DNA from: an uncultured Alphaproteobacteria bacterium
Lineage (GTDB): Bacteria > Pseudomonadota > Alphaproteobacteria > HIMB59
Length of the DNA stretch: 64,000 nt
Direction: 5' to 3'
Assembly (NCBI GenBank): GCA_902591315.1
Contig: CACJAI010000002.1
Span: 1-64,000, forward strand
The notes under the pieces were generated by a model. That model was not told where the DNA came from. It saw only the letters and a program-made list of their open reading frames with translations, and made no database searches. Each line of letters starts with the position of its first letter. Positions within the stretch are counted from its first letter, which is position 1. The position numbers and the translations under genes were made by a program. Of this stretch, positions 19,382 through 27,989 are shown piece by piece.

Positions 19382-20700
19382 CAGTTTAAGTATCCTAAAA
19401 ATTTTGATTGTTTATTAATCATGGTATCTAAAAGTTCCTCAGCCTTAATTGCATCATGAACTATAGGATCTGACAAAAGAGCTAAATACGCACCATGTTT
19501 TGATCTATTTAAAATCGCTTCTGTTGTTAATTGTATGACTCCTGTTTGCGAATTTAAAAGCGCTCCAAAAGTTTTAGGATAATTTCCTAATTTCTTTCCA
19601 TTCGCACCTTTCTTATTAATTACAGCTGGTACTTCCACTACAATATCATTTGGTAAATACTCAATTAAATTATTATTTGGGATATTTACTGCATGTTCAA
19701 GTCTATTGTCATCTTCAATAATACTCTCAATAATTGGCACAACTCTCTCATCAAGTTTTGGTTTGCTATTATCAAAAAACCTCCCATACAAAAAGTCATC
19801 CTCATAAAAATTTAAACATCTATTTTTATATTTTTTATAAAAATCTGAAATCCCATCGTGATCAGCGACGCTAAAAGCCCATTGCATGTATTCTCCTACA
19901 TGGCTGTCTGTTGTAATGGGAAGATAAGAATATTTTTTAAATAACTCAAAGAAGACTCCTCTTTCAGCTCCAGGGTCTGACTCAAAACCTTCGTGATCAT
20001 TAATTAAACTAGAGTAGTAGCTATTAAATTTATCTCGAATAATTGGATATCCATCTTTTTTGGTGTCTTTATACTTGACATCCAATAGGATACTAAAATG
20101 ATTTAGTCCACCTGCTTCAAATTCTATATTGCTGAGGTCGGTATTGAGTAAAGTTGGTAATTGTCTTTCCATAGAATGAATTTCGTGGCACAAGCCAATT
20201 ATATTTAGATTTGGAAATTTTGTGGTAAGAGCATGACATATTCTTTGCATTGGGTTCGAGTAATTAAATACAAAAGCGTCGGGACAAATCTTTTCTATAT
20301 CCTCACAAATTTCAATTATTACAGGTATAATCCTTAAAGCATGAAATAGACCTCCAGGGCCTCCGTTTTCTCCATAAATTTGTTTAAAACCATATTGAAG
20401 TGGTATCCCCCAATCTTGTTCCCAGAGTTCAAATCTATTTCCAACTTCAATTGAGATTAAACAAAAATCAGCACCTTTGAGTGCCTCTTCTCTAGAAGTA
20501 GTAGCTTCAATTTGAAAATTTACCTGAAGTTTTTCTTTATATTTTTCAGCAATTTTTCTAGTTTTTTCAACTGCCTCGGGCCTTATGTCATGGAGGACTA
20601 TAGTGGATCCTTTAAGGATTTGAGATTTATAAAAGTCTCCAATTATCTTCAAACCAAAGTTAGTGCTTCCTGCTCCTATAATTACAATTCTTTTTCCCAT
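19381..20700 (-). CDS. GH4 family glycosidase, probable alpha-glucosidase
   Basis: A 439-residue NAD+/Mn2+-dependent GH4 enzyme: NAD loop GAGS (9-12), SNPM (148-151), metal motif CHEI (171-174) and GLNH (198-201). In published GH4 motif comparisons CHE(V) marks alpha-glucosidases such as Thermotoga AglA, whereas CHSV marks alpha-galactosidases. This agrees with its place behind an alpha-glucoside type transporter, where rhizobial operons instead carry a GH13 enzyme (AglA). It contains no phospho-sugar signature (CNVP or CDMP), so the substrate is probably unphosphorylated, as expected for ABC uptake. GH4 enzymes act on both anomers in some cases, so specificity remains inferred. Confidence 0.85.
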   Translation of the reverse strand: MGKRIVIIGAGSTNFGLKIIGDFYKSQILKGSTIVLHDIRPEAVEKTRKIAEKYKEKLQVNFQIEATTSREEALKGADFCLISIEVGNRFELWEQDWGIPLQYGFKQIYGENGGPGGLFHALRIIPVIIEICEDIEKICPDAFVFNYSNPMQRICHALTTKFPNLNIIGLCHEIHSMERQLPTLLNTDLSNIEFEAGGLNHFSILLDVKYKDTKKDGYPIIRDKFNSYYSSLINDHEGFESDPGAERGVFFELFKKYSYLPITTDSHVGEYMQWAFSVADHDGISDFYKKYKNRCLNFYEDDFLYGRFFDNSKPKLDERVVPIIESIIEDDNRLEHAVNIPNNNLIEYLPNDIVVEVPAVINKKGANGKKLGNYPKTFGALLNSQTGVIQLTTEAILNRSKHGAYLALLSDPIVHDAIKAEELLDTMINKQSKFLGYLN

Positions 20701-20720
20701 AATTTATTTACTTATTATCT

Positions 20721-21860
20721 CTAACCTTTTACTGACCCAGCTACAAGCCCTCTTATAAAATATCTTTGAAGCGAAAAGAAAATAAATAAAGGGACCGTCA
20801 TTGATACAAAGGCACCTGTTGTTAAAATTTCCCAATTTTCTCCTCTAGATCCAAGAAGCTCTTTTAACTTTGCGGTCAAAATAATTTCACTTGGATGCTT
20901 GTCTAAAAAAACTAAACCAACAAGCAAATCATTCCACACCCATAAAAATTGTAAGATAAAAATTGATGCAAAAGAAGGTATTGATAATGGCACTACTATT
21001 TTTATAAAAGTATCGTAATGTGTCGCTCCATCAACTCTAGCTGCCTCGATCATTTCACTAGGTAGTGTTTTTAGAAAATTCCATAATAAAAAAGTAGTTG
21101 ATGCAAGACCAAATCCAGTATGTGCCATCCAAATACCAGGATAAGATTTAGCAGAGACACCGAATAATGCCCCAAAGTCATTGTATATTGTTAGTACAGG
21201 TATTAAGCACATTTGCAACGGAACAACAAGAGAGGCTATTATAGTAGCTAATAAAAGATCTCTACCGTAAAATTTCATCCAAGTAAGTGCATACGCAAAA
21301 TAAGAACAGATAATTAAAGGTATTAAAGTTGCAGGAAGCGCTACTGCAAAAGTATTTAAAAATGCCTGCCCTAATCCCTCTTTAAGAAGCACCTCTTTAT
21401 AATTATCAAATGTAAAGCTTGGAGGGCTCTTGGCGGATACAAAAATTCTTTTGCCTTTTTTCTTTTTAAATTCTTCTTTTGATTTCCAAATATAATCACC
21501 ATTTTCAAAAACTGTAATTTCTGTTTCATCTTTAAATAATGCGGTCTCACCAACCTCATATTCGTCAATGTTTTTAGAGGTAACACCAAACCGATAAATC
21601 TCTTTACCCTGTTTTTCATCAAATAAATTACTTTTTATAAAATAGTAATCTCCTTCTTTGATTTGGTCTTCTTTACCTTTTGTACGGTATATTTCATTGA
21701 CCTCAGTAGTGGTAAAGGAGGTCCACCACCCACTTATAGCTAAAACATCTTTATCTCTTAGAGAGCTGATAAATAGCCCAAATGTTGGAACAATCCATGC
21801 GATTACAAATAATAATAATAAAAGTTGGGAGAATACTTTAGTGAATGTAAGTTTTTTCAT
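20721..21860 (-). CDS. ABC alpha-glucoside permease with periplasmic insert (AglG-like)
   Basis: A 379-residue MalG-type permease, about 100 residues longer than the usual 280. The extra length is a hydrophilic segment (about residues 48-145, with the charged stretch ending KKKKGKRIF) between the first and second transmembrane helices, thus facing the periplasm. AglG of rhizobia has the same length and shape. The EAA loop is EAARVDGATHYDTFIKIVVP and the C-terminus YFIRGLVAGSVKG is standard. It overlaps the preceding permease gene by 4 nt. Confidence 0.9.
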   Translation of the reverse strand: MKKLTFTKVFSQLLLLLFVIAWIVPTFGLFISSLRDKDVLAISGWWTSFTTTEVNEIYRTKGKEDQIKEGDYYFIKSNLFDEKQGKEIYRFGVTSKNIDEYEVGETALFKDETEITVFENGDYIWKSKEEFKKKKGKRIFVSAKSPPSFTFDNYKEVLLKEGLGQAFLNTFAVALPATLIPLIICSYFAYALTWMKFYGRDLLLATIIASLVVPLQMCLIPVLTIYNDFGALFGVSAKSYPGIWMAHTGFGLASTTFLLWNFLKTLPSEMIEAARVDGATHYDTFIKIVVPLSIPSFASIFILQFLWVWNDLLVGLVFLDKHPSEIILTAKLKELLGSRGENWEILTTGAFVSMTVPLFIFFSLQRYFIRGLVAGSVKG

Positions 21861-22840
21861 ACTTTTTGCTCTTGTTTATGTCTGTATAGGTTCCAAGCTA
21901 ATATTGGGATAACTCCAATCAAGATACAAAAAGCAAGTACACTTCCCCTACCTGAATCACCGCCACCTCTGAACATCCAATCATACATCAAATTTGCTAG
22001 AACTTCTGTTTGCCACTGACCATTGGTCATTGCATATATAATGTCGAAAACTTTTAAAACTAGAATTGTAATTATCGTCCAAATCACCAAGATAGTCTGC
22101 TCTAGATATGGAATGATAATTGACCAGAAAATTTTCAACTCACTGGCACCATCTATCCTAGCAGCATCTAGTGTTTCATTAGGAATACTCCTAAGTGCTG
22201 CACTAAAAATAACTAGGGCAAGACCAGTTTGTATCCATATCATAATTGCCATTAAAAAAAGATTATTCCATATAGGAATTGTTAACCATGCTTGTGGTTC
22301 AAAACCCAAAGCAACTGCTATTGCATTTAATAGTCCAATTTGTTGATCACCAGGCCCTCTGTAGTCATACATAAATTTCCATATCACACCTGCACCAACA
22401 AATGAAATTGCCATAGGCATAAAAATTATTGACTTTGCAATTGACCCCCACCAAATCCTATCTGCTAGATTTGCTATAACTAAACCAAAAAAAGTACTTA
22501 ACGTTGGAACAACAATTAACCAGCCCAAATTATTTATAATACTTCTTTTAAAATCAGGATCATTAATAGCCCAATTATAATTGAAAAGTCCCACAAAGTT
22601 TTCACCAACTTTATCGTAAAAACTTAACCTTATAGTTTCAAATACAGGATAAATTATAAAAACAAATAACACTATAAAAGCAGGTGCTATAAAAATAATA
22701 ACCCTTATAGAATTTTCAAACGCAAAATTTTTAGATACTTTTACTCTAAAATAATCTAATAAAAAATTTGATAAATGAAAAAATAATACAAAAAAGAGAA
22801 CTCCAATAAGAACGGTAATTGCAAGGGAGAAAATACTCAT
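21857..22840 (-). CDS. ABC alpha-glucoside permease (AglF-like)
   Basis: A 327-residue MalF-type permease. A hydrophobic N-terminal helix (residues 1-30) precedes the six core segments; the EAA loop is DAARIDGASELKIFWSIIIP. It forms the channel with the AglG-like subunit. Between it and the binding-protein gene lies a 66-nt gap holding a stable hairpin, matching the layout of the + strand operon. Confidence 0.9.
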   Translation of the reverse strand: MSIFSLAITVLIGVLFFVLFFHLSNFLLDYFRVKVSKNFAFENSIRVIIFIAPAFIVLFVFIIYPVFETIRLSFYDKVGENFVGLFNYNWAINDPDFKRSIINNLGWLIVVPTLSTFFGLVIANLADRIWWGSIAKSIIFMPMAISFVGAGVIWKFMYDYRGPGDQQIGLLNAIAVALGFEPQAWLTIPIWNNLFLMAIMIWIQTGLALVIFSAALRSIPNETLDAARIDGASELKIFWSIIIPYLEQTILVIWTIITILVLKVFDIIYAMTNGQWQTEVLANLMYDWMFRGGGDSGRGSVLAFCILIGVIPILAWNLYRHKQEQKV

Positions 22841-22855
22841 TGTATTAGAAAGAAG

Positions 22856-22887
22856 CTAAGGGCAAATAATACACTATTCGCCCTTAG
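22856..22887 (-). terminator. Hairpin between AglE-like and AglF-like genes
   Basis: Read on the - strand, CTAAGGGC and GCCCTTAG (22887-22880 and 22863-22856) pair over 8 bp, extendable by about three more pairs including one G-U, around a 16-nt loop. It sits 20 nt after the binding-protein stop and before the permease start. Its position matches the hairpin at 4147-4167. It probably limits permease expression or stabilises the binding-protein mRNA. Confidence 0.7.
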
Positions 22888-22906
22888 TTTAGAAATTAAC
22901 TATTTT

Positions 22907-24217
22907 TTATTGACCAGCTTCCCAGCTAGCTTGTATTTCGTCAGCAACGTCCTTGGCTGATTTACCATTGGTATAATCAACCATTCCAGTCCAGAAAGAT
23001 CCTGCTCCAACCCATCCAGGCATTAAGTCTGAACCATCAAACCTGAAAGTTGTTGCATTCATTAAGATTTCATGAAGACCTCTGAATGTATCACTTGAGT
23101 ATTTACTTGTATCTACATACTTATGAGGTGTTAAAAATCCGCCTTTTTCCATGAATCTTTCGTTAGCTTCAGTGTGAAGTAAGAACTTCATGAACTCAGT
23201 TGTAATTTTTCTGTCATTAGTAGGAGCCATTAAAGTTCCAGCACCAAGAACAGGTTTACCTAAGTCTTGAGAAGCAAAAGGTGGGAAGTAGAAGAAATCA
23301 TAGTCTACGCCAGCTTCTGCACCTTCAGGAAAGAATGCAGGAATAAAACTAGCTTGTCTATGCATCATACACTCCGCTGGAGAGGTAAACAATCCATTAG
23401 GAGAGTCTCTAAAGTCTGTTGTTGCAACAGCTTTTGTACCACCATTAACGTAAGAGTCATTTAATGCTATTGAACCAAAGAAGTCCATTGCATCGATAAC
23501 TCTTTGATCATTAAATTTCATTTCATTTGAAACCCATTGATCGTATGTATTAGGTGAATGAGTTCTTAACATAATGTCTTCCATCCAGTCCGTGGCAGGC
23601 CATCCAGTAGCACCACCAGAACCTAAACCGATACAAAATGGAGTATTACCATCACTGACCATTTGATCTGCCAATGCTAATAAATCTTCCATTGTTGTAG
23701 GTATTTCGTAGCCATTATCCTCAAAGTTGTCAGGTGAATACCACACTAAACTTTTTACGTTAACTCTATAAAAGACACCGTAAAATTTTTCAAAGCCAAC
23801 TGGATCTTTATAAGTTGTAAGATCAACCCATGATTGACCTGCAGCATAATTATCAAGAACCATTTGTTTGATGTCATCACCTAATGGAGATAAACAACCA
23901 GTAGCTGCAATATTAGCTGCTAATCCTGGTTGAGGGAACACAGCAATATCTGCTGGGCTTCCTGCCTGACAGTCAATATTAATAATTGATTCAAATTCAT
24001 CAGAACCACCATACTCGACGGATGCTCCTGTTGCTGCTTCAAAAATTGAAATGACATCCCTGAAATCATCATCTTGTGGTGCCAACCAAGGACCAAAGAT
24101 TGTTAATTTTTCTCCCGACAGGTCAGGGCCTGTATATGCGTGAGAACCAGCATTTGCATAGCTTACTCCAAATAAAGAAATAGCCATCAAAGCTGTAAGT
24201 GTTTTAATTAATTTCAT
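22907..24217 (-). CDS. ABC alpha-glucoside binding protein (AglE-like)
   Basis: A 436-residue family 1 extracellular binding protein. A signal peptide (about residues 1-23, ending SYANA) precedes the mature protein. The segment LTIFGPWLAPQDDDFRDVISIFEAATGASVEY resembles AglE-type alpha-glucoside binding proteins. The rest has the typical hinge and C-terminal helices (EIQASWEAGQ at the end). A strong ribosome site (AGGAGGAGGAT on the - strand, 24232-24222) and an upstream palindrome mark it as first gene of an eight-gene operon that ends with GH42 at 13946. Confidence 0.9.
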   Translation of the reverse strand: MKLIKTLTALMAISLFGVSYANAGSHAYTGPDLSGEKLTIFGPWLAPQDDDFRDVISIFEAATGASVEYGGSDEFESIINIDCQAGSPADIAVFPQPGLAANIAATGCLSPLGDDIKQMVLDNYAAGQSWVDLTTYKDPVGFEKFYGVFYRVNVKSLVWYSPDNFEDNGYEIPTTMEDLLALADQMVSDGNTPFCIGLGSGGATGWPATDWMEDIMLRTHSPNTYDQWVSNEMKFNDQRVIDAMDFFGSIALNDSYVNGGTKAVATTDFRDSPNGLFTSPAECMMHRQASFIPAFFPEGAEAGVDYDFFYFPPFASQDLGKPVLGAGTLMAPTNDRKITTEFMKFLLHTEANERFMEKGGFLTPHKYVDTSKYSSDTFRGLHEILMNATTFRFDGSDLMPGWVGAGSFWTGMVDYTNGKSAKDVADEIQASWEAGQ

Positions 24218-24261
24218 AGAAATCCTCCTCCTATAAAAATATGTGAGGATGAATTTAACAA

Positions 24262-24285
24262 AATGAGTATGATTTCATACACATT
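24262..24285. promoter_or_regulatory. Candidate operator palindrome upstream of the alpha-glucoside operon
   Basis: The core GTATGA (24267-24272) and TCATAC (24275-24280) are exact reverse complements with a 2-nt spacer. After one mismatch on each side the symmetry continues with AATG (24262-24265) and CATT (24282-24285), giving a 24-bp site with 10 of 11 paired positions per arm. It lies 45 nt before the start of the AglE-like gene. The size and symmetry suit a LacI-type repressor, the usual regulator of agl operons, but no such regulator gene is in the window. Confidence 0.55.
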
Positions 24286-24396
24286 AAAAGCTTAAATAAT
24301 ATGCAATTTTCTGATATCAAAAAATTAATATTATCAACATTTATTCATATTTAATCCATAATCTAGGAGATTCTATTCGCTTTGCTATGTTTAAAA

Positions 24397-24879
24397 TTAA
24401 TGTTTACTTATAGTATCGTATTTTCTTTGTATTGACTCAGGCCAAACAGATTTCATGTAAGCTAAAATAGACCATATGTCATCATCATTTAATTTGTCGT
24501 TACCTTGCATTTTACCATCGTAGTTTTCATTATAAATTTTAAATCCATACTTAATTATATTAAAGAGTTGTTCTTGACTGTGATGCCATGTATGACCTGT
24601 ACCATTTAAGGGTGGGGAGAGGTTATGACCATCTTTATCTTTTTTTGTACTCCAGTTAGGTTGACCCTGCAAGTTGTCACCATGACATGATGCACAGTGA
24701 GTTACATAAAGAGATTTACCTAGGATAATTTGACTAATTAATTTTTCATCTATTTCTGTAATGGCAGTTTCTAAATTATCGCTTTCCTTTTTGTTAGGAT
24801 TTAAAAAATACAAAAGAGAAATTATTATTGCTGCGAGACTAATAACAAATACTACAATTCTTTTTAAAAGAAACGACAA
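24397..24879 (-). CDS. Membrane-anchored class I cytochrome c
   Basis: A 160-residue protein with an uncleaved N-terminal anchor (residues 6-26) and one heme-binding motif CASCH (62-66). The distal heme ligand is probably M124 in GKMQGN, after the PPLNGTGHTWHH region. It faces the periplasm. It follows the CsoR gene by 5 nt on the same strand and is therefore probably controlled by metal. Similar small cytochromes are found near copper-handling genes, where they may accept or pass electrons during copper stress; that role is inference. Confidence 0.85.
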   Translation of the reverse strand: MSFLLKRIVVFVISLAAIIISLLYFLNPNKKESDNLETAITEIDEKLISQIILGKSLYVTHCASCHGDNLQGQPNWSTKKDKDGHNLSPPLNGTGHTWHHSQEQLFNIIKYGFKIYNENYDGKMQGNDKLNDDDIWSILAYMKSVWPESIQRKYDTISKH

Positions 24880-24884
24880 TGTTG

Positions 24885-25178
24885 TTAATTATTAAATTTT
24901 CTAAGTAAATCTTGTAATTCTTCTATTTTTTGTTTTTTTTGTTTATCGTTTTTTTTCATAGCATCTACAACACAGTGATCAATGTGCTTATTAAGTATGT
25001 TATTTTCTAGAGATTTTATTGCCGAAGTTATGGCTCTTGTTTGTTGTAAAATTTCAAGACAATATCTTTTTTCAACAATCATTTTTTCAACGCCTTTAAG
25101 CTGACCATGAATTCGATTAATGCGATGAATATTTTTAATATGATCTGGATTTTTATTTATTTTAATAATATTTGACAT
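24885..25178 (-). CDS. CsoR-family metal-sensing repressor, probably Cu(I)-responsive
   Basis: A 97-residue all-helical repressor of the CsoR/RcnR (DUF156) family. The Cu(I) ligand set of CsoR is conserved in spacing: C40, H65 and C69, with 24 and 3 residues between them as in Mycobacterium CsoR. RcnR-type nickel sensors would have an extra N-terminal histidine ligand set, and FrmR lacks the third ligand, so copper is the best guess. A perfect inverted repeat upstream (25189-25210) is its likely operator and would control both this operon and the divergent DUF4396 gene. Confidence 0.88.
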   Translation of the reverse strand: MSNIIKINKNPDHIKNIHRINRIHGQLKGVEKMIVEKRYCLEILQQTRAITSAIKSLENNILNKHIDHCVVDAMKKNDKQKKQKIEELQDLLRKFNN

Positions 25179-25188
25179 AAAAGTACTA

Positions 25189-25210
25189 TACTATATACCA
25201 GTATATAGTA
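25189..25210. promoter_or_regulatory. Perfect inverted repeat, likely CsoR operator
   Basis: TACTATATAC (25189-25198) and GTATATAGTA (25201-25210) are exact 10-bp inverted repeats separated by CA. The site lies in the 44-bp gap between csoR and the divergent DUF4396 gene. CsoR/FrmR family operators are palindromes of this size with TATAC/GTATA half sites. Repression of both directions by apo-CsoR and release by Cu(I) is the expected behaviour. Confidence 0.7.
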
Positions 25211-25222
25211 AATATAAAAATA

Positions 25223-25669
25223 ATGCTTGTATCAACTCTCACCAACTTTAATTGGAAATGTAAACACACATGGAAAAAAAGTGCTCATAATACTAAGTGG
25301 TGTTTAATTGGATGTGCCATAGGAGATCTTGGTACGATATTCTATTTTCAAATTAATGAAATTGCTTGGCCTACATTAAATATTATGATTTTAGCAATTA
25401 TTAATGGACTGATTACTAGCATTATCCTGGAAACAATAATTCTTTTAAGACAAAATTTTTCTCTGAGACAGGCAATTAGTACTGCTCTTGGAATGAGCTT
25501 TATCTCTATGATATCAATGGAAATAGCTATGAATGTTACAGATGTAATTTTAACCGGAGGAGCAATGCTTACTTGGTGGGTCGTTCCTATAATGCTTTTT
25601 GTTGGTTTTATTACTCCTTGGCCCTATAATTATTGGCGTTTAAAAAAGTACAATATTGCGTGTCACTAA
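25223..25669 (+). CDS. DUF4396 integral membrane protein
   Basis: A 148-residue protein with four predicted transmembrane segments. HTWKKSAHNTKWCLIGCAIGD near the N-terminus and PWPYNYWRLKKYNIACH at the C-terminus are hallmarks of DUF4396. Histidines and cysteines at both ends could bind a metal. Members often neighbour CsoR and copper-transport genes, and here the gene shares a CsoR-type operator region. A role in copper handling is likely but no biochemical function is known to me. Confidence 0.8.
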   Translation: MLVSTLTNFNWKCKHTWKKSAHNTKWCLIGCAIGDLGTIFYFQINEIAWPTLNIMILAIINGLITSIILETIILLRQNFSLRQAISTALGMSFISMISMEIAMNVTDVILTGGAMLTWWVVPIMLFVGFITPWPYNYWRLKKYNIACH

Positions 25670-26127
25670 AATTTTCTATTATTTACCTAATTTTCTCACT
25701 GTTTTTACTCGTAAATAACCTATTTGCTTCTCATGTCACTGTAGTTGATGGAGACACAATTAAATTAGGTGATGTTAAGATACGTTTTAGTGGAATAGAT
25801 GCTCCTGAAATTAATCAGACGTGTGTTGCAAGTGAAGGGAAGGTTGCTTGTGGAAAAATATCAAAAGATATTTTACTTACAAAAGTTACAAATAATAAAA
25901 TTAGTTGTACTGATGAGGGAAAAGACTTTTATGGAAGAGTTTTAGGTGAGTGCTTTGTCAATGGTGAGTCTTTGAGTAGATATTTAGTTAGAGAGGGCTT
26001 TGCGTTTGCATACAGAAAATATTCAGACAAATTTATCTTAGATGAGGAGTATGCTAAATCAAATAGGCTTGGAATGTGGTCTATGAAATTTCAATTTCCA
26101 TGGGATTACCGAAAAAGTAATAATTGA
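25660..26127 (+). CDS. Exported thermonuclease-like protein (SNase family)
   Basis: About 155 residues. A signal peptide (ending NNLFA) is followed by the staphylococcal-nuclease fold: VVDGDTIKLGDVKIRFSGIDAPE holds the Ca-binding aspartate and first catalytic arginine, and DFYGRVLGE and YRKYSDKF further active-site elements. Secreted nucleases of this type break down extracellular DNA or RNA for phosphorus and nucleosides. I prefer the GTG at 25660, which overlaps the end of the DUF4396 gene by 10 nt; a TTG at 25633 would add nine charged residues in front of the signal peptide. Confidence 0.82.
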   Translation: MSLKFSIIYLIFSLFLLVNNLFASHVTVVDGDTIKLGDVKIRFSGIDAPEINQTCVASEGKVACGKISKDILLTKVTNNKISCTDEGKDFYGRVLGECFVNGESLSRYLVREGFAFAYRKYSDKFILDEEYAKSNRLGMWSMKFQFPWDYRKSNN

Positions 26128-27347
26128 GAGATAATAAACAAATTGCAGTAATTGGCGCTGGAATTGTTGGTCTAAGCACCTCTTATTATTTACAGTCATC
26201 AGGCCATCAGGTTACAATATTTGATCAGAATGATCCTGGCTCAGGAACTTCGAGAGGACATGCAAGTGTGATTGCAGATTACGGTGTTCCTGCATTAAAT
26301 CAGCCTGATATTTGGAAAAATTTATTTCGATATACTTTTTATAACAACTCTCCCTTATCTGTAAAATGGTCTTATTTACCTAAAATGTTTCCTTGGATCT
26401 TTAAATTTCTTCAAAATTGTAATTCAAACTCAATGAACTATACAGCAGAGCATATGACAAGCCTTTTAAAGAATGCTTTACAGTCTTATGAGACATTGCT
26501 TCGTGAAATTGGGGCTACGGATTTAGTGACACATAAAGGAGTTTTATATGTTTGGATTAATGAAAAAGAAAAACCAACTTATGACCAAATAGAAATAAGA
26601 AAAAAAAATAATGTTGAGCAAGTTAGTCTCTCCAAAGATGAGATCATAGATCTCGAGCCAAATTTAAGTAGCAGCATTAAAGGAGGTTGGTATTTTCCTC
26701 GCGCACATCATACTTTAAATCCAGATAAGATTTTAAATAAGTTATTTTTAAAGTTTACTGAAAAAATGGGAAAATTTTTAAAGGAAAAGGTTGTATCAGT
26801 AAATCATAGTTTTGGAAAATTCAGTATCAATAATAAAAATTATGACTGTTTGATTGTTTGTGGAGGAGCTTTTTCAAAAGATTTAGTTAATCAACTAGAA
26901 AATAAAAGTATACCTCTTGAAACAGAAAGAGGTTACCATTTAGAGTTTCTTGGAACTCAAGATTATTTAACTCGTCCGACCTGTCTGGTTGACTCAGGTA
27001 TGTACTTAACTCCTCTTGAATATGGAATTAGAGCTGCAGGTACAGTGGAACTAGCCGGTACAACAAAAAAGGTGAATAAATCAAGGCTTAATTATATTCA
27101 TCATTATGCACAACAATTAATTCCAAAACTTCAAGAATATCAAAATTCATGGTTAGGCTACAGACCAACTCTCCCAGATTGTTTGCCAATAATTAGTAAG
27201 TCCCCAAGTCTTGAAAATCTTTATTACGGTTTTGGACATAATCACTTAGGTTGGACTTTAGGCCCAATCACTGGAAAAGTAATTACTGGGCTAGTGAACG
27301 ATGAGACACCACATAATCCAGCTTTCTCGATTGATAGGTATTTATAG
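26124..27347 (+). CDS. FAD-dependent amine/D-amino acid dehydrogenase (DadA-like)
   Basis: A 407-residue DAO-family flavoprotein. The Rossmann FAD motif is GAGIVG (11-16). The segments ERGYHLEF, GIRAAGTVELAG, LGYRPTLPDCLPIIS and GHNHLGWTLGP match DadA-type D-amino acid dehydrogenases. It oxidises D-amino acids or related amines to keto acids and passes electrons to the respiratory chain. The TTG start overlaps the nuclease stop by 4 nt, and its stop overlaps the next gene, so they form one transcription unit. Confidence 0.85.
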   Translation: MRDNKQIAVIGAGIVGLSTSYYLQSSGHQVTIFDQNDPGSGTSRGHASVIADYGVPALNQPDIWKNLFRYTFYNNSPLSVKWSYLPKMFPWIFKFLQNCNSNSMNYTAEHMTSLLKNALQSYETLLREIGATDLVTHKGVLYVWINEKEKPTYDQIEIRKKNNVEQVSLSKDEIIDLEPNLSSSIKGGWYFPRAHHTLNPDKILNKLFLKFTEKMGKFLKEKVVSVNHSFGKFSINNKNYDCLIVCGGAFSKDLVNQLENKSIPLETERGYHLEFLGTQDYLTRPTCLVDSGMYLTPLEYGIRAAGTVELAGTTKKVNKSRLNYIHHYAQQLIPKLQEYQNSWLGYRPTLPDCLPIISKSPSLENLYYGFGHNHLGWTLGPITGKVITGLVNDETPHNPAFSIDRYL

Positions 27348-27916
27348 TGAATTTAAAATCTTTAATTCTCATTGTTGCTTTTTTAATTCCATTAAAGTTA
27401 CTTTCTAATTCACTAGATCAAGATTACTGTGTTGGCTACTTAGAGGAAGTATACTGGTCTTTAGATCCTATTGAAGAGGTTGAAATACGAGAAAAAATAA
27501 TTGAATTCTTCAACGATAATTTTGAAGGTGCAAAAAACTTAGATTATGACTTATATTATGACTCCCAATCTAAGCAATTTTTAATTGATTTGGACGGTGT
27601 AGATATTAGTAAATATAAAAAAGTCAATTATCCTAATTTTGAAATCTTAGTATTAGATGCATATATCAATCTATTTAAGGGAGATGGAATAAACTATTGT
27701 CCTGCGTTTTGGGATAATTGCAGTGAGGAGTCATTGAAGTCTTTTTTTCAAGCCTCTGAGGATTTTAGTCGATCTTGGAGTGGCGAGGAAAATGCAATGA
27801 AATTTCTCACAGATCACTTCATCAATCATCATTGCACCATGTATCTTGATACCTCTATTGATCAAAAGACTTTCATAAGCGATCTCAATATCTTAATTAA
27901 TGAATTGACCAAATAA
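27347..27916 (+). CDS. Exported protein of unknown function
   Basis: A 189-residue protein with an N-terminal signal peptide (about 1-21, LILIVAFLIPLKLLSNS). The mature part is acidic and has cysteines in pairs (YCVGY; YCPAFWDNC; HHCTMY), suggesting disulfides in the periplasm. I do not recognise a family. The GTG start overlaps the stop of the DadA-like gene by 1 nt, which suggests co-expression. Confidence 0.65.
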   Translation: MNLKSLILIVAFLIPLKLLSNSLDQDYCVGYLEEVYWSLDPIEEVEIREKIIEFFNDNFEGAKNLDYDLYYDSQSKQFLIDLDGVDISKYKKVNYPNFEILVLDAYINLFKGDGINYCPAFWDNCSEESLKSFFQASEDFSRSWSGEENAMKFLTDHFINHHCTMYLDTSIDQKTFISDLNILINELTK

Positions 27917-27989
27917 TTTATTAACAACTTTTTTAATTTATGCGTAACTTCTATCAAAGACTGGTCCATATGTATGATATTTATCATTA

